This document shows positions 17,224 through 24,153 of a stretch of 64,000 nucleotides of DNA, in pieces. The notes under the pieces are model-generated. The model ran no database searches and was not told where the DNA came from. It saw nothing but the letters and a program-made list of their open reading frames with translations. The DNA is from Methylovorus glucosotrophus (GTDB lineage Bacteria; Pseudomonadota; Gammaproteobacteria; Burkholderiales; Methylophilaceae): contig NZ_VMSE01000001.1 in the NCBI RefSeq assembly GCF_009858335.1, forward strand, positions 1,488,001 through 1,552,000, written 5' to 3'. The position numbers and the translations under genes are program-made. Within the stretch, counting starts at the first letter, position 1. The number at the start of each line of letters is the position of its first letter.

Positions 17224-17508
17224 TCACATAAATGGTAAACACAATTGGACGACCGGGGAATCTAAAATTTCAGCAAGCCTTTTCCCTGAAGTGGTATTCA
17301 AATTTACCAAATAACGACATGCAGCATTTACAAGGTTCTCCGATAGGCCGGCTTCAACGAGCCTCAATTTTTCCATACGAATTTTGCGATAGTATTTACG
17401 CCGTTTAGCTTTATCACGTCCTTCAACGCGAATATGCCAATAATAGTTTTTTAGATTGTTTGCCCACTCTGGCGGGTCATACTCTCCGCGATGATGAAAT
17501 CCCTGCAC
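17224..17508 (-). CDS. Conserved 94-residue phage protein, copy A
   Basis: A basic protein with a conserved N-terminal half (G-F-H-H-R-G-E-Y, W-A-x-N-L-x-N-Y-Y-W, V-E-G-R-D-K-A-K-R-R-K) and a divergent C-terminus. Copy B at 24154-24438 has the same length. I chose the GTG at 17508 because copy B has an in-frame stop just upstream of the equivalent GTG and both have AAAAGGG at the right distance. The cluster of Arg/Lys suggests nucleic-acid binding. Lying next to the phage intergenic region, it may take part in replication, packaging or integration; no family is recognised. Confidence 0.7.
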   Translation of the reverse strand: MQGFHHRGEYDPPEWANNLKNYYWHIRVEGRDKAKRRKYYRKIRMEKLRLVEAGLSENLVNAACRYLVNLNTTSGKRLAEILDSPVVQLCLPFM

Positions 17509-17682
17509 TATCGACACCCTTTTCTTTTTATTGTGTCCTTGGCCGCAGGGATTCCGAATAGGAAAAGCTCACGCTGGTTGTATTGTGTCCGTAATATAAA
17601 TCTAGACGGCGCTTCGCGCCGGACTGTCGTCTCGTCACGAAGACGCCATCCAGACACCCAAAAAAAAGCGCCTTTCGGCGCT
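17486..17682. repeat. Direct repeat DR1, phage intergenic (origin/packaging-type) region
   Basis: About 197 bp nearly identical to DR2 at 24416-24599 apart from single-base changes and an insertion of about 11 bp. It contains a compound hairpin at 17604-17632 (outer AGACG/CGTCT, inner CGGCGC-TTC-GCGCCG) and a terminator at 17660-17682. This corresponds to the intergenic region of filamentous phages that holds replication origins and the packaging hairpin. The repeats start 6,930 bp apart. Confidence 0.85.
17660..17682 (-). terminator. Terminator of the phage structural operon
   Basis: Read on the minus strand: AGCGCC-GAAA-GGCGCT followed by eight T. It lies 22 bases after the zot stop and is repeated in DR2 at 24577-24599. 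Confidence 0.9.
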
Positions 17683-17704
17683 GTCAGTAACCATCCCAGC
17701 ATGA

Positions 17705-18874
17705 TCAACTACCAGTAGCGTATGGCTGGGGTTGATTCGGGAAGCGGTTTTGCGATTGCGATTCACGCACTCGATTCGACGGGCTACGGGCTGATTCCTG
17801 ATCCTGTTCAGGATAAGGAATCACGGCTACCGCCGCGGGCCCTACCGTCTCACCCTGCGGGCGCTGCGCGTCGCTCAGTGCGTTCTGATCCTGCTCTCGT
17901 TTGTTGAGGGTGTATTGGTCTTTAGCGTACTTGGCCGAACCATCATCGAAATCCTGAAACATTCCGTTTTCGACAAACTGGAGACACACAGCCTCATCCA
18001 TGGCGATTTTTGTGCCCTGTTGAGTGTATGCGGTACACCTGCCACGAATTAACACGGCAGCGGCGATTCTGGGGGCCATAACGGGCTTAGTTATTTCGTC
18101 ATACTTGGGAGCCGTGAACGGCAGATCAGGCACCCGTGGCCGCTGGGATTCGCCCCACGTGTAAACCGTCTTTTGAAGTTGAGCGGATCCGCTCAAACTT
18201 AAGTGGCCGTCAGGATCCAGAACGTCTTTTTTAGCACCCTCTTCTAACACGTGCGACTGGACGCCACCATGCAGCACCGTGTAGCCGTAGTAAAGGAGTG
18301 CAATGACAAGTAACGGCAGGACGACCATTAATAGCAAGCGCATAGGGATACGCTTTTTCACGGTGTGCATATCGGCAGACTTGTACCAGCTGTAGACCTC
18401 TTTCGGATAGACGAAATGGGTCTCTATGCTGTTTTTGGTGGACTTGTCGACGTTCTCCCGAACCTTATGGAACTCGTGAATTTTGGACTTTGCAAAACCA
18501 AAGAAACGCTCAACGTGATAGTGATAATTGACCAGGCGTCGCAGATTGGAATCAACCAGCATAGGGTGCTGGGTGATCAAATACAGGTCATGTCCATCGT
18601 GCCGATGCGTTTCGAGCTGGCTAACGTGTAATGGCACTTGTGAACCCACTGCACGCGGCCGAAAAGTGGATTGGCATTCATCAATGACGATGATCGACCC
18701 CTTGGGACACTCAACCCATTTATCGGCCGATTCCATCAACTGCCAATCGAGCGTTAATTCCGGGATTCCGTGATAGAACACCGGGCGCTGTTCCTTGTCC
18801 GCCCGGTCCTTGACCTTCTTAAGGGTGTAAAGGCTCTTTCCAGAGCCGGGCAAGCCTGTAATGAGGTGAATCAT
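17705..18874 (-). CDS. zot: Zot/pI-type filamentous phage assembly ATPase
   Basis: A 389-residue protein whose N-terminus has the Walker A motif G-L-P-G-S-G-K-S and a Walker B-like I-V-I-D-E-C-Q. The single transmembrane helix (about residues 178-198, L-L-L-M-V-V-L-P-L-L-V-I-A-L-L) separates the cytoplasmic ATPase from a periplasmic tail, as in phage pI and Zot. It drives extrusion of the phage filament through the envelope. The start overlaps the DUF2523 gene by 4 bases. It is the last gene of the structural operon. No separate secretin gene is present, so the phage probably uses a host secretin. Confidence 0.93.
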   Translation of the reverse strand: MIHLITGLPGSGKSLYTLKKVKDRADKEQRPVFYHGIPELTLDWQLMESADKWVECPKGSIIVIDECQSTFRPRAVGSQVPLHVSQLETHRHDGHDLYLITQHPMLVDSNLRRLVNYHYHVERFFGFAKSKIHEFHKVRENVDKSTKNSIETHFVYPKEVYSWYKSADMHTVKKRIPMRLLLMVVLPLLVIALLYYGYTVLHGGVQSHVLEEGAKKDVLDPDGHLSLSGSAQLQKTVYTWGESQRPRVPDLPFTAPKYDEITKPVMAPRIAAAVLIRGRCTAYTQQGTKIAMDEAVCLQFVENGMFQDFDDGSAKYAKDQYTLNKREQDQNALSDAQRPQGETVGPAAVAVIPYPEQDQESARSPSNRVRESQSQNRFPNQPQPYATGS

Positions 18875-19170
18875 TTGGTCACCATCTTCGTGATACTGCC
18901 ACCCTGCAGGCCCATGATTGCGTACTTGGCCACCACGGCCGAGGCAATCACGGATAGCGATTCACCGAGCCGCAGCATGCCGACTGCACCAATCAGTTGA
19001 GGCGGGACACTGGTGAGCATGGCCAGCGCGTCAGATTTGATCGACGCAATGAGCAGATCAATACCCTGATACGTGATAAACGAGATACCCAACGCGACCA
19101 GAACGCGGCCAACAAGGGACTTTATGGACAGGGCAAGAGCGCCCCACAACATCGATATAAAGACAGGCAT
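18871..19170 (-). CDS. DUF2523 minor virion protein (pVI-like)
   Basis: A 99-residue hydrophobic protein with three helices; the G-A-V-G-M-L-R-L-G-E-S-L-S motif near residues 62-75 is the DUF2523 signature. In filamentous phages it lies between the adsorption protein and Zot and matches pVI, the minor coat protein anchoring pIII at the filament end. Both neighbours overlap it by a few bases, implying coupled translation. Confidence 0.88.
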   Translation of the reverse strand: MPVFISMLWGALALSIKSLVGRVLVALGISFITYQGIDLLIASIKSDALAMLTSVPPQLIGAVGMLRLGESLSVIASAVVAKYAIMGLQGGSITKMVTK

Positions 19171-20480
19171 TAGACGATTACTCCGGCAACGATACGAAGG
19201 GCGGCCATATACGACAGGGCCAAGAAGATATAACCCAGCGCCTCAAAGAATGGGCACCAGTCAGACAGGGGAAGCGTGGCAGACTGCCCCAGCAGCGTGA
19301 TAGTCAGATCAGTAAAGCAGCTCGCCGAGATGGGGCTTGAATTGTCCAAGCTGGACTGGACGTTAACGTGTTCGCGGTTCGAGCTGTCGGCAGGGTTCGG
19401 CGTGGTATCCGTGCCATTCGTCATGGCTTCCCCTAGCGCTTTGGCTGTGGCGTTTTCTTTGAACCACTCGCAGTTACGGCGGGCCTGTTCTTTTGCCATG
19501 GCGCACTGGATCGCATCGCCCTTACACGCCACGGCGTCGCATGCCCCGGAGATATCAGAATCGGTCGCCGCTTTGCATTGCGCAGCCGTGGGATTCTCAG
19601 CGCAATAGCTGGTCTGACTGACCGTTTTCGTTTCGGTCTTCGTTTCCTTTGTGCCGTCTGGATTGGTCTTTTCTGTCGTAGTGACGACAACCACGGTGCC
19701 ATCGCCATTGAAGGTGGCACTTGAATTGGTAGTGCTATTGCTGGAGCTACTCCCGGTCGGGTTGCCGTTGGCATCCTTGGTCGAGCTGCTGGAGCTGGAA
19801 GACGAATTGTTTTTTGTGGTGACAGGCGTAGACCCTTGAGAGCCAGCCGACACGCAAGAGGTAACACCGCCGACACTCACAAAGCTTTTGCCTTGGCTCA
19901 TGCAGTTAGCCTCAGGTGTAGGCGCTTTATTGTTTGTTGGCATAGAGCAAGAAGCACCGGTGCCATTGCCGTATTGACCGACGCAGCCGCCCTGCCCGCC
20001 AGTTAAGCTAATGCACATATCCACCGCAATGGAATAGGTGCAATTATTGAGGCAGTCTGTCGTGCCATCGGAGCCGAAATATTTAGAGCCTGATACGCCG
20101 GAAACGTAGCCCGTATTGCACTTGGGCGGAGGTGTAAGATCGCAGCCAGCGTAAGGCGAAGTGTACAAGGTGGTTTTGCCGTAACAGCGATAACGAACGG
20201 CCGCGATAGAAACCCCGTAAGCGGTATCCCCGTTCGACTTAGCGAGATTGGCGGTCAAACTGCCAGAGGTGGGATTAGAGGCTACCGTGCCGGAAGTGTA
20301 CTGATAGAGCGATAGCGTGGGATTTTGGATATCGATATACGCCTGTATGGCTTGAGCAGGATCATCGTATATGGCGTTATTGGTAAGCAAATAGACCTTG
20401 ACCGCATCGAATGCAAAAACAGGCGATTGGATCGCGACAAGGAGAATTGCCCCAACGATCAGGCGGAGAAAATGAGCCAT
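19170..20480 (-). CDS. Phage adsorption protein (pIII-like, TspB-type)
   Basis: A 436-residue protein starting at M-A-H-F-L-R-L, behind GGGGG. It has a signal peptide (cleavage near P-V-F-A-F-D) and a cysteine-rich N-terminal half with a G-Y-V-S-G-V-S-G segment. A low-complexity Ser/Asn/Thr linker follows (about residues 215-275), then a Thr/Glu-rich region, then a cysteine-rich domain. The C-terminal membrane anchor is Y-I-F-L-A-L-S-Y-M-A-A-L-R. This is the pIII layout: receptor-binding domains, flexible linker, anchor. The frame extends upstream to 20657, but that part crosses the coat-protein terminator and is not expected to be translated. Confidence 0.85.
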   Translation of the reverse strand: MAHFLRLIVGAILLVAIQSPVFAFDAVKVYLLTNNAIYDDPAQAIQAYIDIQNPTLSLYQYTSGTVASNPTSGSLTANLAKSNGDTAYGVSIAAVRYRCYGKTTLYTSPYAGCDLTPPPKCNTGYVSGVSGSKYFGSDGTTDCLNNCTYSIAVDMCISLTGGQGGCVGQYGNGTGASCSMPTNNKAPTPEANCMSQGKSFVSVGGVTSCVSAGSQGSTPVTTKNNSSSSSSSSTKDANGNPTGSSSSNSTTNSSATFNGDGTVVVVTTTEKTNPDGTKETKTETKTVSQTSYCAENPTAAQCKAATDSDISGACDAVACKGDAIQCAMAKEQARRNCEWFKENATAKALGEAMTNGTDTTPNPADSSNREHVNVQSSLDNSSPISASCFTDLTITLLGQSATLPLSDWCPFFEALGYIFLALSYMAALRIVAGVIV

Positions 20481-20521
20481 AGCGCCCCCAGTAAACCCAG
20501 CATTACTAACCATCCGTCCAT
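20459..20521 (-). CDS. Possible 20-residue virion cap protein
   Basis: A tiny frame behind a strong ribosome site (AAGGGGTAGGGG) encodes M-D-G-W-L-V-M-L-G-L-L-G-A-L-W-L-I-F-S-A, a single hydrophobic helix. It overlaps the first 22 bases of the adsorption gene in another frame. Filamentous phages need very small hydrophobic cap proteins (pVII and pIX in M13) that are often unannotated, and this position between coat and adsorption genes would suit one. It may instead serve only to couple translation. Confidence 0.4.
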   Translation of the reverse strand: MDGWLVMLGLLGALWLIFSA

Positions 20522-20535
20522 ATCCCCTACCCCTT

Positions 20536-20572
20536 AAGAAAAAAGGCCCGGAGGGCTTAGAAGCTCCGGGCC
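20536..20572 (-). terminator. Terminator after the major coat gene
   Basis: Read on the minus strand: GGCCCGGAG, a 9-base loop, then CTCCGGGCC and a T-run. A partial terminator directly after the coat gene is typical of filamentous phages and sets the high coat-to-minor-protein ratio. Confidence 0.88.
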
Positions 20573-20592
20573 GATTGGTCTCAATCGTGCAA

Positions 20593-20793
20593 TTAACCGC
20601 CGTGCACCATGGAGAACACTTTCTTGACACCCCATACAGCCAAGATAGCGCCACCAATGGCAGTTACGGCAGCCACACCATCGCCCAGGGCGGTAGTTGC
20701 AGCAGTTACATCGATCGCAGCTTGAGAAGTGCTGGCAACGAGTGCCAGAGCTACGCCAGTTGCACGAACGTACATGTTATTGATCAGCTTCAT
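20593..20793 (-). CDS. Major coat protein (pVIII-like) precursor
   Basis: A 66-residue precursor from the ATG at 20793 (AAAGGAAA ribosome site). The signal peptide ends in S-T-S-Q-A; the mature form of about 42 residues has an acidic/amphipathic start (A-I-D-V-T-A-A-T-T-A-L-G-D), a hydrophobic core (V-A-A-V-T-A-I-G-G-A-I-L-A-V-W-G) and a basic end (V-K-K-V-F). This is the standard layout of a filamentous-phage coat subunit, with the basic C-terminus contacting DNA. Confidence 0.93.
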   Translation of the reverse strand: MKLINNMYVRATGVALALVASTSQAAIDVTAATTALGDGVAAVTAIGGAILAVWGVKKVFSMVHGG

Positions 20794-21118
20794 TTGAATT
20801 TCCTTTACTTTTAAGTTGAGAGATAACGGCCCGGAATACCGCGCCAATTGCCCACAGTAGCGCTATGGCAGCCGCTATCTGTTGACCCTGTTCGACCGTG
20901 AGCGACCATGCGCCCGAGGTCAATTCTTGAGGCTGTGCGATGACATAAACACAGCTTGTAATGTCTGTAGGTTGAGGGCTGGTCACTTGGTACTGCCCTG
21001 CCCCAATATCCGTTAAGCACTCAGCAGCATGTGCATCTGACATGCCCCAAGCAAATGTAAAAGCAGCTCCAAAAATCAGGCCGATGGTGAGAAATGCCAA
21101 AGATCGGATCAGCCGCAT
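20777..21118 (-). CDS. Phage membrane or minor coat protein, unknown role
   Basis: A 113-residue protein with a signal peptide (A-F-L-T-I-G-L-I-F-G-A-A-F-T-F-A-W-G, cleavage near D-A-H-A-A), two cysteines in the periplasmic part (residues 34 and 56) and a C-terminal hydrophobic helix (A-A-A-I-A-L-L-W-A-I-G-A-V) with a short charged tail. It lies between rep and the coat gene, and its 3' end overlaps the coat start by 17 bases. Position and form suggest a minor virion or assembly protein; family not recognised. Confidence 0.75.
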   Translation of the reverse strand: MRLIRSLAFLTIGLIFGAAFTFAWGMSDAHAAECLTDIGAGQYQVTSPQPTDITSCVYVIAQPQELTSGAWSLTVEQGQQIAAAIALLWAIGAVFRAVISQLKSKGNSNEADQ

Positions 21119-21119
21119 A

Positions 21120-21989
21120 TCAAACCTCTTGAATGCCGCGTATCACAAGCAAATCCATGCCTTTGTTCCAGATGGAAATGTCACGGATGCCGCGTTGATA
21201 GGCCAATTGGGTCGTCATGGCAGCAGCCGCGCCAAATTGGGAATCTGAATCAGTGGCTGAAAAGGCACCGAAGAAAAACCGGGTAACTTTTGGCTTTTCT
21301 ATGCCACGGCTGCATTTATATCGACGCTCGCCAAGCTCACGATCATGCTCAAAGGTCTTACTAATGTACTTGGTGAGATAGTTGGATAGCTCTTGAGAGC
21401 GATAGACAGGTGAAGCGCCAGAGAAGCGCTTTTTACGGTATTGAAGGTCTACTTGGCCTTTTGTGTTTTCGCCTGTGTCCGTGGCATTACCACCAATGGC
21501 GACATACCAGCATGAGCGGATATGGGCGAGGTCTTGTTTACCCACACAAGCTACGTGCATATGGAGCGCGCCCCGCTCTTGATACTCTTTCACTGCGACA
21601 TATTGCCAATCGGGGTAACGCTCACGCACCAGACGGATAAATCTAGTGAAATCACGGTTTAACTTGTCCGAATCCTGCATGTTTTCGCGGTAGACAAGGG
21701 TTAGCAGATGATCGGCACCAATGGTGCGAATACGGAAGCTGACTTGCTGGCGCGCGCGGCGCTCTGCCCTTCTAAGGTTCTCTTCCTTAGCGGCTTCTAT
21801 TTCCTCGTCAGTCTTGGGGACTGAAGGCCCCCTAAGTCCAAGGGAGCGGCTTTTTCTCAGTTCATCCATGGGATTCACTAGCCTTTGTACAATTTCAACA
21901 AGCCCCGATTTAAATTCCCGGATCGTTACCTGATAATCCGGTAAGGCGTTGTATTCGTAAGTCAAATTACCGTGTAGAATGTTTTCCAT
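21120..21989 (-). CDS. Phage replication initiator, HUH rolling-circle type
   Basis: This 289-residue protein has the histidine-hydrophobic-histidine metal motif in R-G-A-L-H-M-H-V-A and a downstream tyrosine/lysine motif (L-S-N-Y-L-T-K-Y-I-S-K) that would supply the nicking tyrosine. Such enzymes nick the plus-strand origin of double-stranded phage DNA and become covalently joined to the 5' end. The nick site is presumably in the DR regions but could not be placed. The gene is one base upstream of the next reading frame. Confidence 0.88.
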   Translation of the reverse strand: MENILHGNLTYEYNALPDYQVTIREFKSGLVEIVQRLVNPMDELRKSRSLGLRGPSVPKTDEEIEAAKEENLRRAERRARQQVSFRIRTIGADHLLTLVYRENMQDSDKLNRDFTRFIRLVRERYPDWQYVAVKEYQERGALHMHVACVGKQDLAHIRSCWYVAIGGNATDTGENTKGQVDLQYRKKRFSGASPVYRSQELSNYLTKYISKTFEHDRELGERRYKCSRGIEKPKVTRFFFGAFSATDSDSQFGAAAAMTTQLAYQRGIRDISIWNKGMDLLVIRGIQEV

Positions 21990-22022
21990 GTTTCAGCGTT
22001 ACTAGACAAACGTTGAGATTAG

Positions 22023-22055
22023 AAAGGCCAGTGAGACGTTACCTCATTGGCCTTT
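22023..22055. terminator. Hairpin between the ssDNA-binding-like gene and rep
   Basis: An inverted repeat (AAAGGCCAGTGAG and CTCATTGGCCTTTT) lies between the two genes. On the minus strand the T-run is weak, so it probably reduces rather than stops readthrough into rep. Confidence 0.6.
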
Positions 22056-22063
22056 TGCTTTTT

Positions 22064-22345
22064 CTACGATTGCTTGCGCACTTCCTGTGCCGGAGTTGCA
22101 GGCGTAATGCCTGTAATCACAAACTCAACGCGACCGCGATCACCTGCGCGGGGGCTGACATCCACCATGTAAGAACCTGGCATCAAGCCTTTGAGGGTGT
22201 CTTCATCTGCATAAACGCTGTGATTGCCGGCAATTTCGCCAGTCCAAATTTGAAGGGTTCGACGGTGCCATGCACCACCGCTGCGTGCTGTGCCGCTTTC
22301 AATCTCACCTACGCCGAGAACCTGTACTTTCAACTGTGTCGCCAT
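22064..22345 (-). CDS. Phage single-stranded DNA-binding-like protein (pV-like)
   Basis: A 93-residue beta-rich protein (L-K-V-Q-V-L-G-V-G-E at the start, Y-M-V-D-V-S-P-R-A-G-D near residue 60, R-V-E-F-V-I-T-G-I near 71) with scattered arginine, tryptophan and tyrosine. Size, predicted fold and position directly upstream of rep fit the pV family that coats new phage single strands before export. Direct sequence similarity is not something I can confirm. It is the first gene of the minus-strand operon, downstream of the operator array. Confidence 0.65.
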   Translation of the reverse strand: MATQLKVQVLGVGEIESGTARSGGAWHRRTLQIWTGEIAGNHSVYADEDTLKGLMPGSYMVDVSPRAGDRGRVEFVITGITPATPAQEVRKQS

Positions 22346-22438
22346 TTTTAAACGCTCCTATGAGGTACCGCCCTTTTGAAATTAGGCCCCTTTCGTCGGC
22401 GGTTTAACGTGGGGATATGAAATTTCATACAAAGGTAT

Positions 22439-22486
22439 AAGAAAATTCTTATCTTGTAAAGAAATTTCTTATATAAGAAGATTCTT
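22439..22486. promoter_or_regulatory. Phage operator array between divergent operons
   Basis: Three copies of AAGAAnnTTCTT lie at 22439-22450, 22459-22470 (perfect palindrome AAGAAATTTCTT) and 22475-22486. The last two overlap a perfect 14-bp palindrome TTCTTATATAAGAA at 22466-22479. The array sits in the gap between the minus-strand phage operon and the plus-strand regulator genes, the expected place for phage repressor binding. Confidence 0.7.
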
Positions 22487-22505
22487 AAAAAAGAGGGGGG
22501 TAGCT

Positions 22506-22841
22506 ATGAAGTGGATAGCAGGTGCAATAGCAGTTCTAGCTTTAATACTGATAATCAACGAACCCAAATATAGACGGCATGAAGAAGCTATAAATAGATT
22601 CATGGAACAAAGCACAAATATGTCCGCAGAAATGAAAAGGCAAGCGGAGCAGTCTCGGGTCAATAGCTACAATGCGGAAAAAATTAAGCTTTTTGTGCCT
22701 GGAAGAGATTCAAAGACATGCATGGAAATTTTAGAGGTTAATGAAATTAATAACCGTGTAGTCGAATGCAATAAAGATCATTACGTAGAAATGCGACGTG
22801 ATGAAATTGCTAACTTTAAGAAAGAACAGAGGTTGCCATGA
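22506..22841 (+). CDS. Small membrane-anchored phage protein, unknown
   Basis: A 111-residue protein with an N-terminal membrane helix (I-A-G-A-I-A-V-L-A-L-I-L-I-I) followed by a charged, mostly helical cytoplasmic or periplasmic part with two cysteines (T-C-M-E-I-L and V-E-C-N). It starts behind a GAGGGGGG ribosome site, just after the operator array. The stop overlaps the regulator gene in the ATGA form, so the two are co-expressed. Function unknown; immunity or superinfection exclusion is possible. Confidence 0.65.
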   Translation: MKWIAGAIAVLALILIINEPKYRRHEEAINRFMEQSTNMSAEMKRQAEQSRVNSYNAEKIKLFVPGRDSKTCMEILEVNEINNRVVECNKDHYVEMRRDEIANFKKEQRLP

Positions 22842-23239
22842 ATTCATATGAGCTAGTAAAAATAGCAAAAAGCAAACAAGGTATAGAAAGCGATCGGGCG
22901 TTCGCAATCAATAATGGCTTCACTGTGCAAAACATATCGGACTGGAAAGCTGGAAGAGCAATTCCTAATGCAAGAAATTTCTTAAAACTTGCCACTTGTG
23001 CAGATATGTCTATTGAAGAAGCTTTGAAATTTGCGGAAGAAATGGAAGCAGCTAGATTTAAGCAGGCGGGATATTCAAACTTAACAATGATGGGAACCTT
23101 AACAGGCCTGTCATTACTTGCAGTGACACACTCCCCTGCTCTTGCCGGGCTTATCGCAGTGAGCGGCGCCGCGACTGTATATTATGTAAAATTAACGAGG
23201 CGATGCCAAAAGCCGCTAATGATGAAGTTAATGCATTAG
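22838..23239 (+). CDS. Phage transcriptional regulator with att-encoded C-terminus
   Basis: This 133-residue protein has an N-terminal helix-turn-helix (S-D-R-A-F-A-I-N-N-G-F-T-V-Q-N-I-S-D-W-K-A-G) of the XRE-like kind and a hydrophobic C-terminal hairpin (L-T-G-L-S-L-L-A-V, then L-A-G-L-I-A-V-S-G-A-A). The dif-like site at 23176-23192 encodes V-Y-Y-V-K at residues 114-118. Beyond it the present tail comes from the second phage copy. The native tail of this phage would be the 20 codons in phase with dif at 16636-16698. It likely binds the array at 22439-22486. Confidence 0.75.
   Translation: MNSYELVKIAKSKQGIESDRAFAINNGFTVQNISDWKAGRAIPNARNFLKLATCADMSIEEALKFAEEMEAARFKQAGYSNLTMMGTLTGLSLLAVTHSPALAGLIAVSGAATVYYVKLTRRCQKPLMMKLMH
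23165..23192 (+). other. Second dif-like Xer site (prophage junction)
   Basis: The central region TGTATA (23176-23181) and XerD arm TTATGTAAAAT (23182-23192) match dif at 16 of 17 positions. The XerC arm position (23165-23175) holds a GC-rich sequence with only about 5 of 11 matches. The right flank is also homologous to the right flank of dif (shared GAGxxGATGCC-type and GATGAA blocks). It is read as the phage attachment site type, lacking a proper XerC arm. It lies inside the regulator gene. Confidence 0.85.
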
Positions 23240-24147
23240 AGCCAATCAGTCACATGAGTATTTAAGAAAAAACTCTTCAATGAAGAGGATAAAAGTGTCA
23301 AAGCCTCATAAAAATCTTTATCTCTTTTCTCTTCTTTTAACTGTTCGTCATATTGATGCTTTCTGATCAACTTTCCATCGATGGCAATTGGATGCAAAGA
23401 AATTTCCTTTTCATTTGCACTGAGCACTTGAATGGATTCATCTAATACTAAAGTCTTTGGATCAAATGACTTTACTAGGTAAATCCCATTATTCCTGGGA
23501 ATTACGACAATGTTATCCTTACCCGATATAGTCCATTTTTGAGTAATAAATTGAGCTGAAATAGAACCGGCAATGCTCATGAACGCAATAATAATTAGTG
23601 CAACGAATATATAACTTCCTAATTTATACATAGAGTCTTGTAAAGGGGGCTTCCCTTTAGTTGAGGCACTATCCGCTGTATCTTCTGCCTCTTTAGAATC
23701 AAACATATACGATGAAGATGACTGTTCAAGGCTATTAGGTAAGGGGGTTCCACCAAAAAATAATATTAATGAGTAGATAACTTTAAAAAATATAAATGCG
23801 AGATAAGCGTAAAGAGGACGTTCTAAATGTTCATTTGCAGCTAAAGTAAGAAGAAAAAGTAAAAAACAAAAAGTGATAATGAATCTATCAAATAGAAAAG
23901 ATATGAATATATTTTTGTGATCAGACAAAGTGAATCCTACAGATAGCACAGCAAAAGAAACCATGCATATGATAGCTATCGATAAGATACTCGATGAAGC
24001 AGTGTAATAATTAACCTCAGCATAGAAAAAAGGAATATCAAAGTAATTTAAATATCCCCAATCAAAAATAATAGAAAGCAAAAATCCTAGTACTGGTATT
24101 GCCCAAACAACGAATTGAGTTTCCTGTAAGAGAGGTAGATTTTTCAT
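23236..24147 (-). CDS. Multi-span membrane protein, cargo of phage B
   Basis: A 303-residue AT-rich protein. Four or five transmembrane helices fill residues 10-135, a loop with Ser/Thr/Glu follows, another helix lies near residue 175-195 (I-F-V-A-L-I-I-I-A-F-M-S-I-A-G), and the C-terminal 110 residues are soluble (beta-like, G-K-D-N-I-V-V-I-P-R-N-N-G-I-Y). Its stop codon overlaps the regulator stop on the other strand, just as the cargo of phage A does. No family is recognised. An accessory gene for exclusion of other phages is a reasonable guess, nothing more. Confidence 0.65.
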   Translation of the reverse strand: MKNLPLLQETQFVVWAIPVLGFLLSIIFDWGYLNYFDIPFFYAEVNYYTASSSILSIAIICMVSFAVLSVGFTLSDHKNIFISFLFDRFIITFCFLLFLLTLAANEHLERPLYAYLAFIFFKVIYSLILFFGGTPLPNSLEQSSSSYMFDSKEAEDTADSASTKGKPPLQDSMYKLGSYIFVALIIIAFMSIAGSISAQFITQKWTISGKDNIVVIPRNNGIYLVKSFDPKTLVLDESIQVLSANEKEISLHPIAIDGKLIRKHQYDEQLKEEKRDKDFYEALTLLSSSLKSFFLNTHVTDWL

Positions 24148-24153
24148 TATTCA

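Larger units (their letters stand above)
16626..23181 (-). mobile_element. Filamentous (inovirus) prophage A integrated at dif
   Basis: This is the segment between the dif crossover region and the second dif-like site at 23176-23192, about 6.56 kb. It holds a full filamentous-phage gene set on the minus strand (Rep, coat, adsorption, DUF2523 and Zot genes), an intergenic hairpin region, divergent regulators on the plus strand and accessory genes next to dif. No integrase or transposase is encoded, which agrees with use of host XerCD. Excision between the two sites would make a circle of about 6,556 bp, a normal inovirus size. Whether it is still active is unknown. Confidence 0.85.

Noticed and set aside
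19170..20657. Longer 495-codon version of the adsorption protein
   Set aside because: The extra N-terminal part runs through the coat-protein terminator and precedes the real signal peptide.
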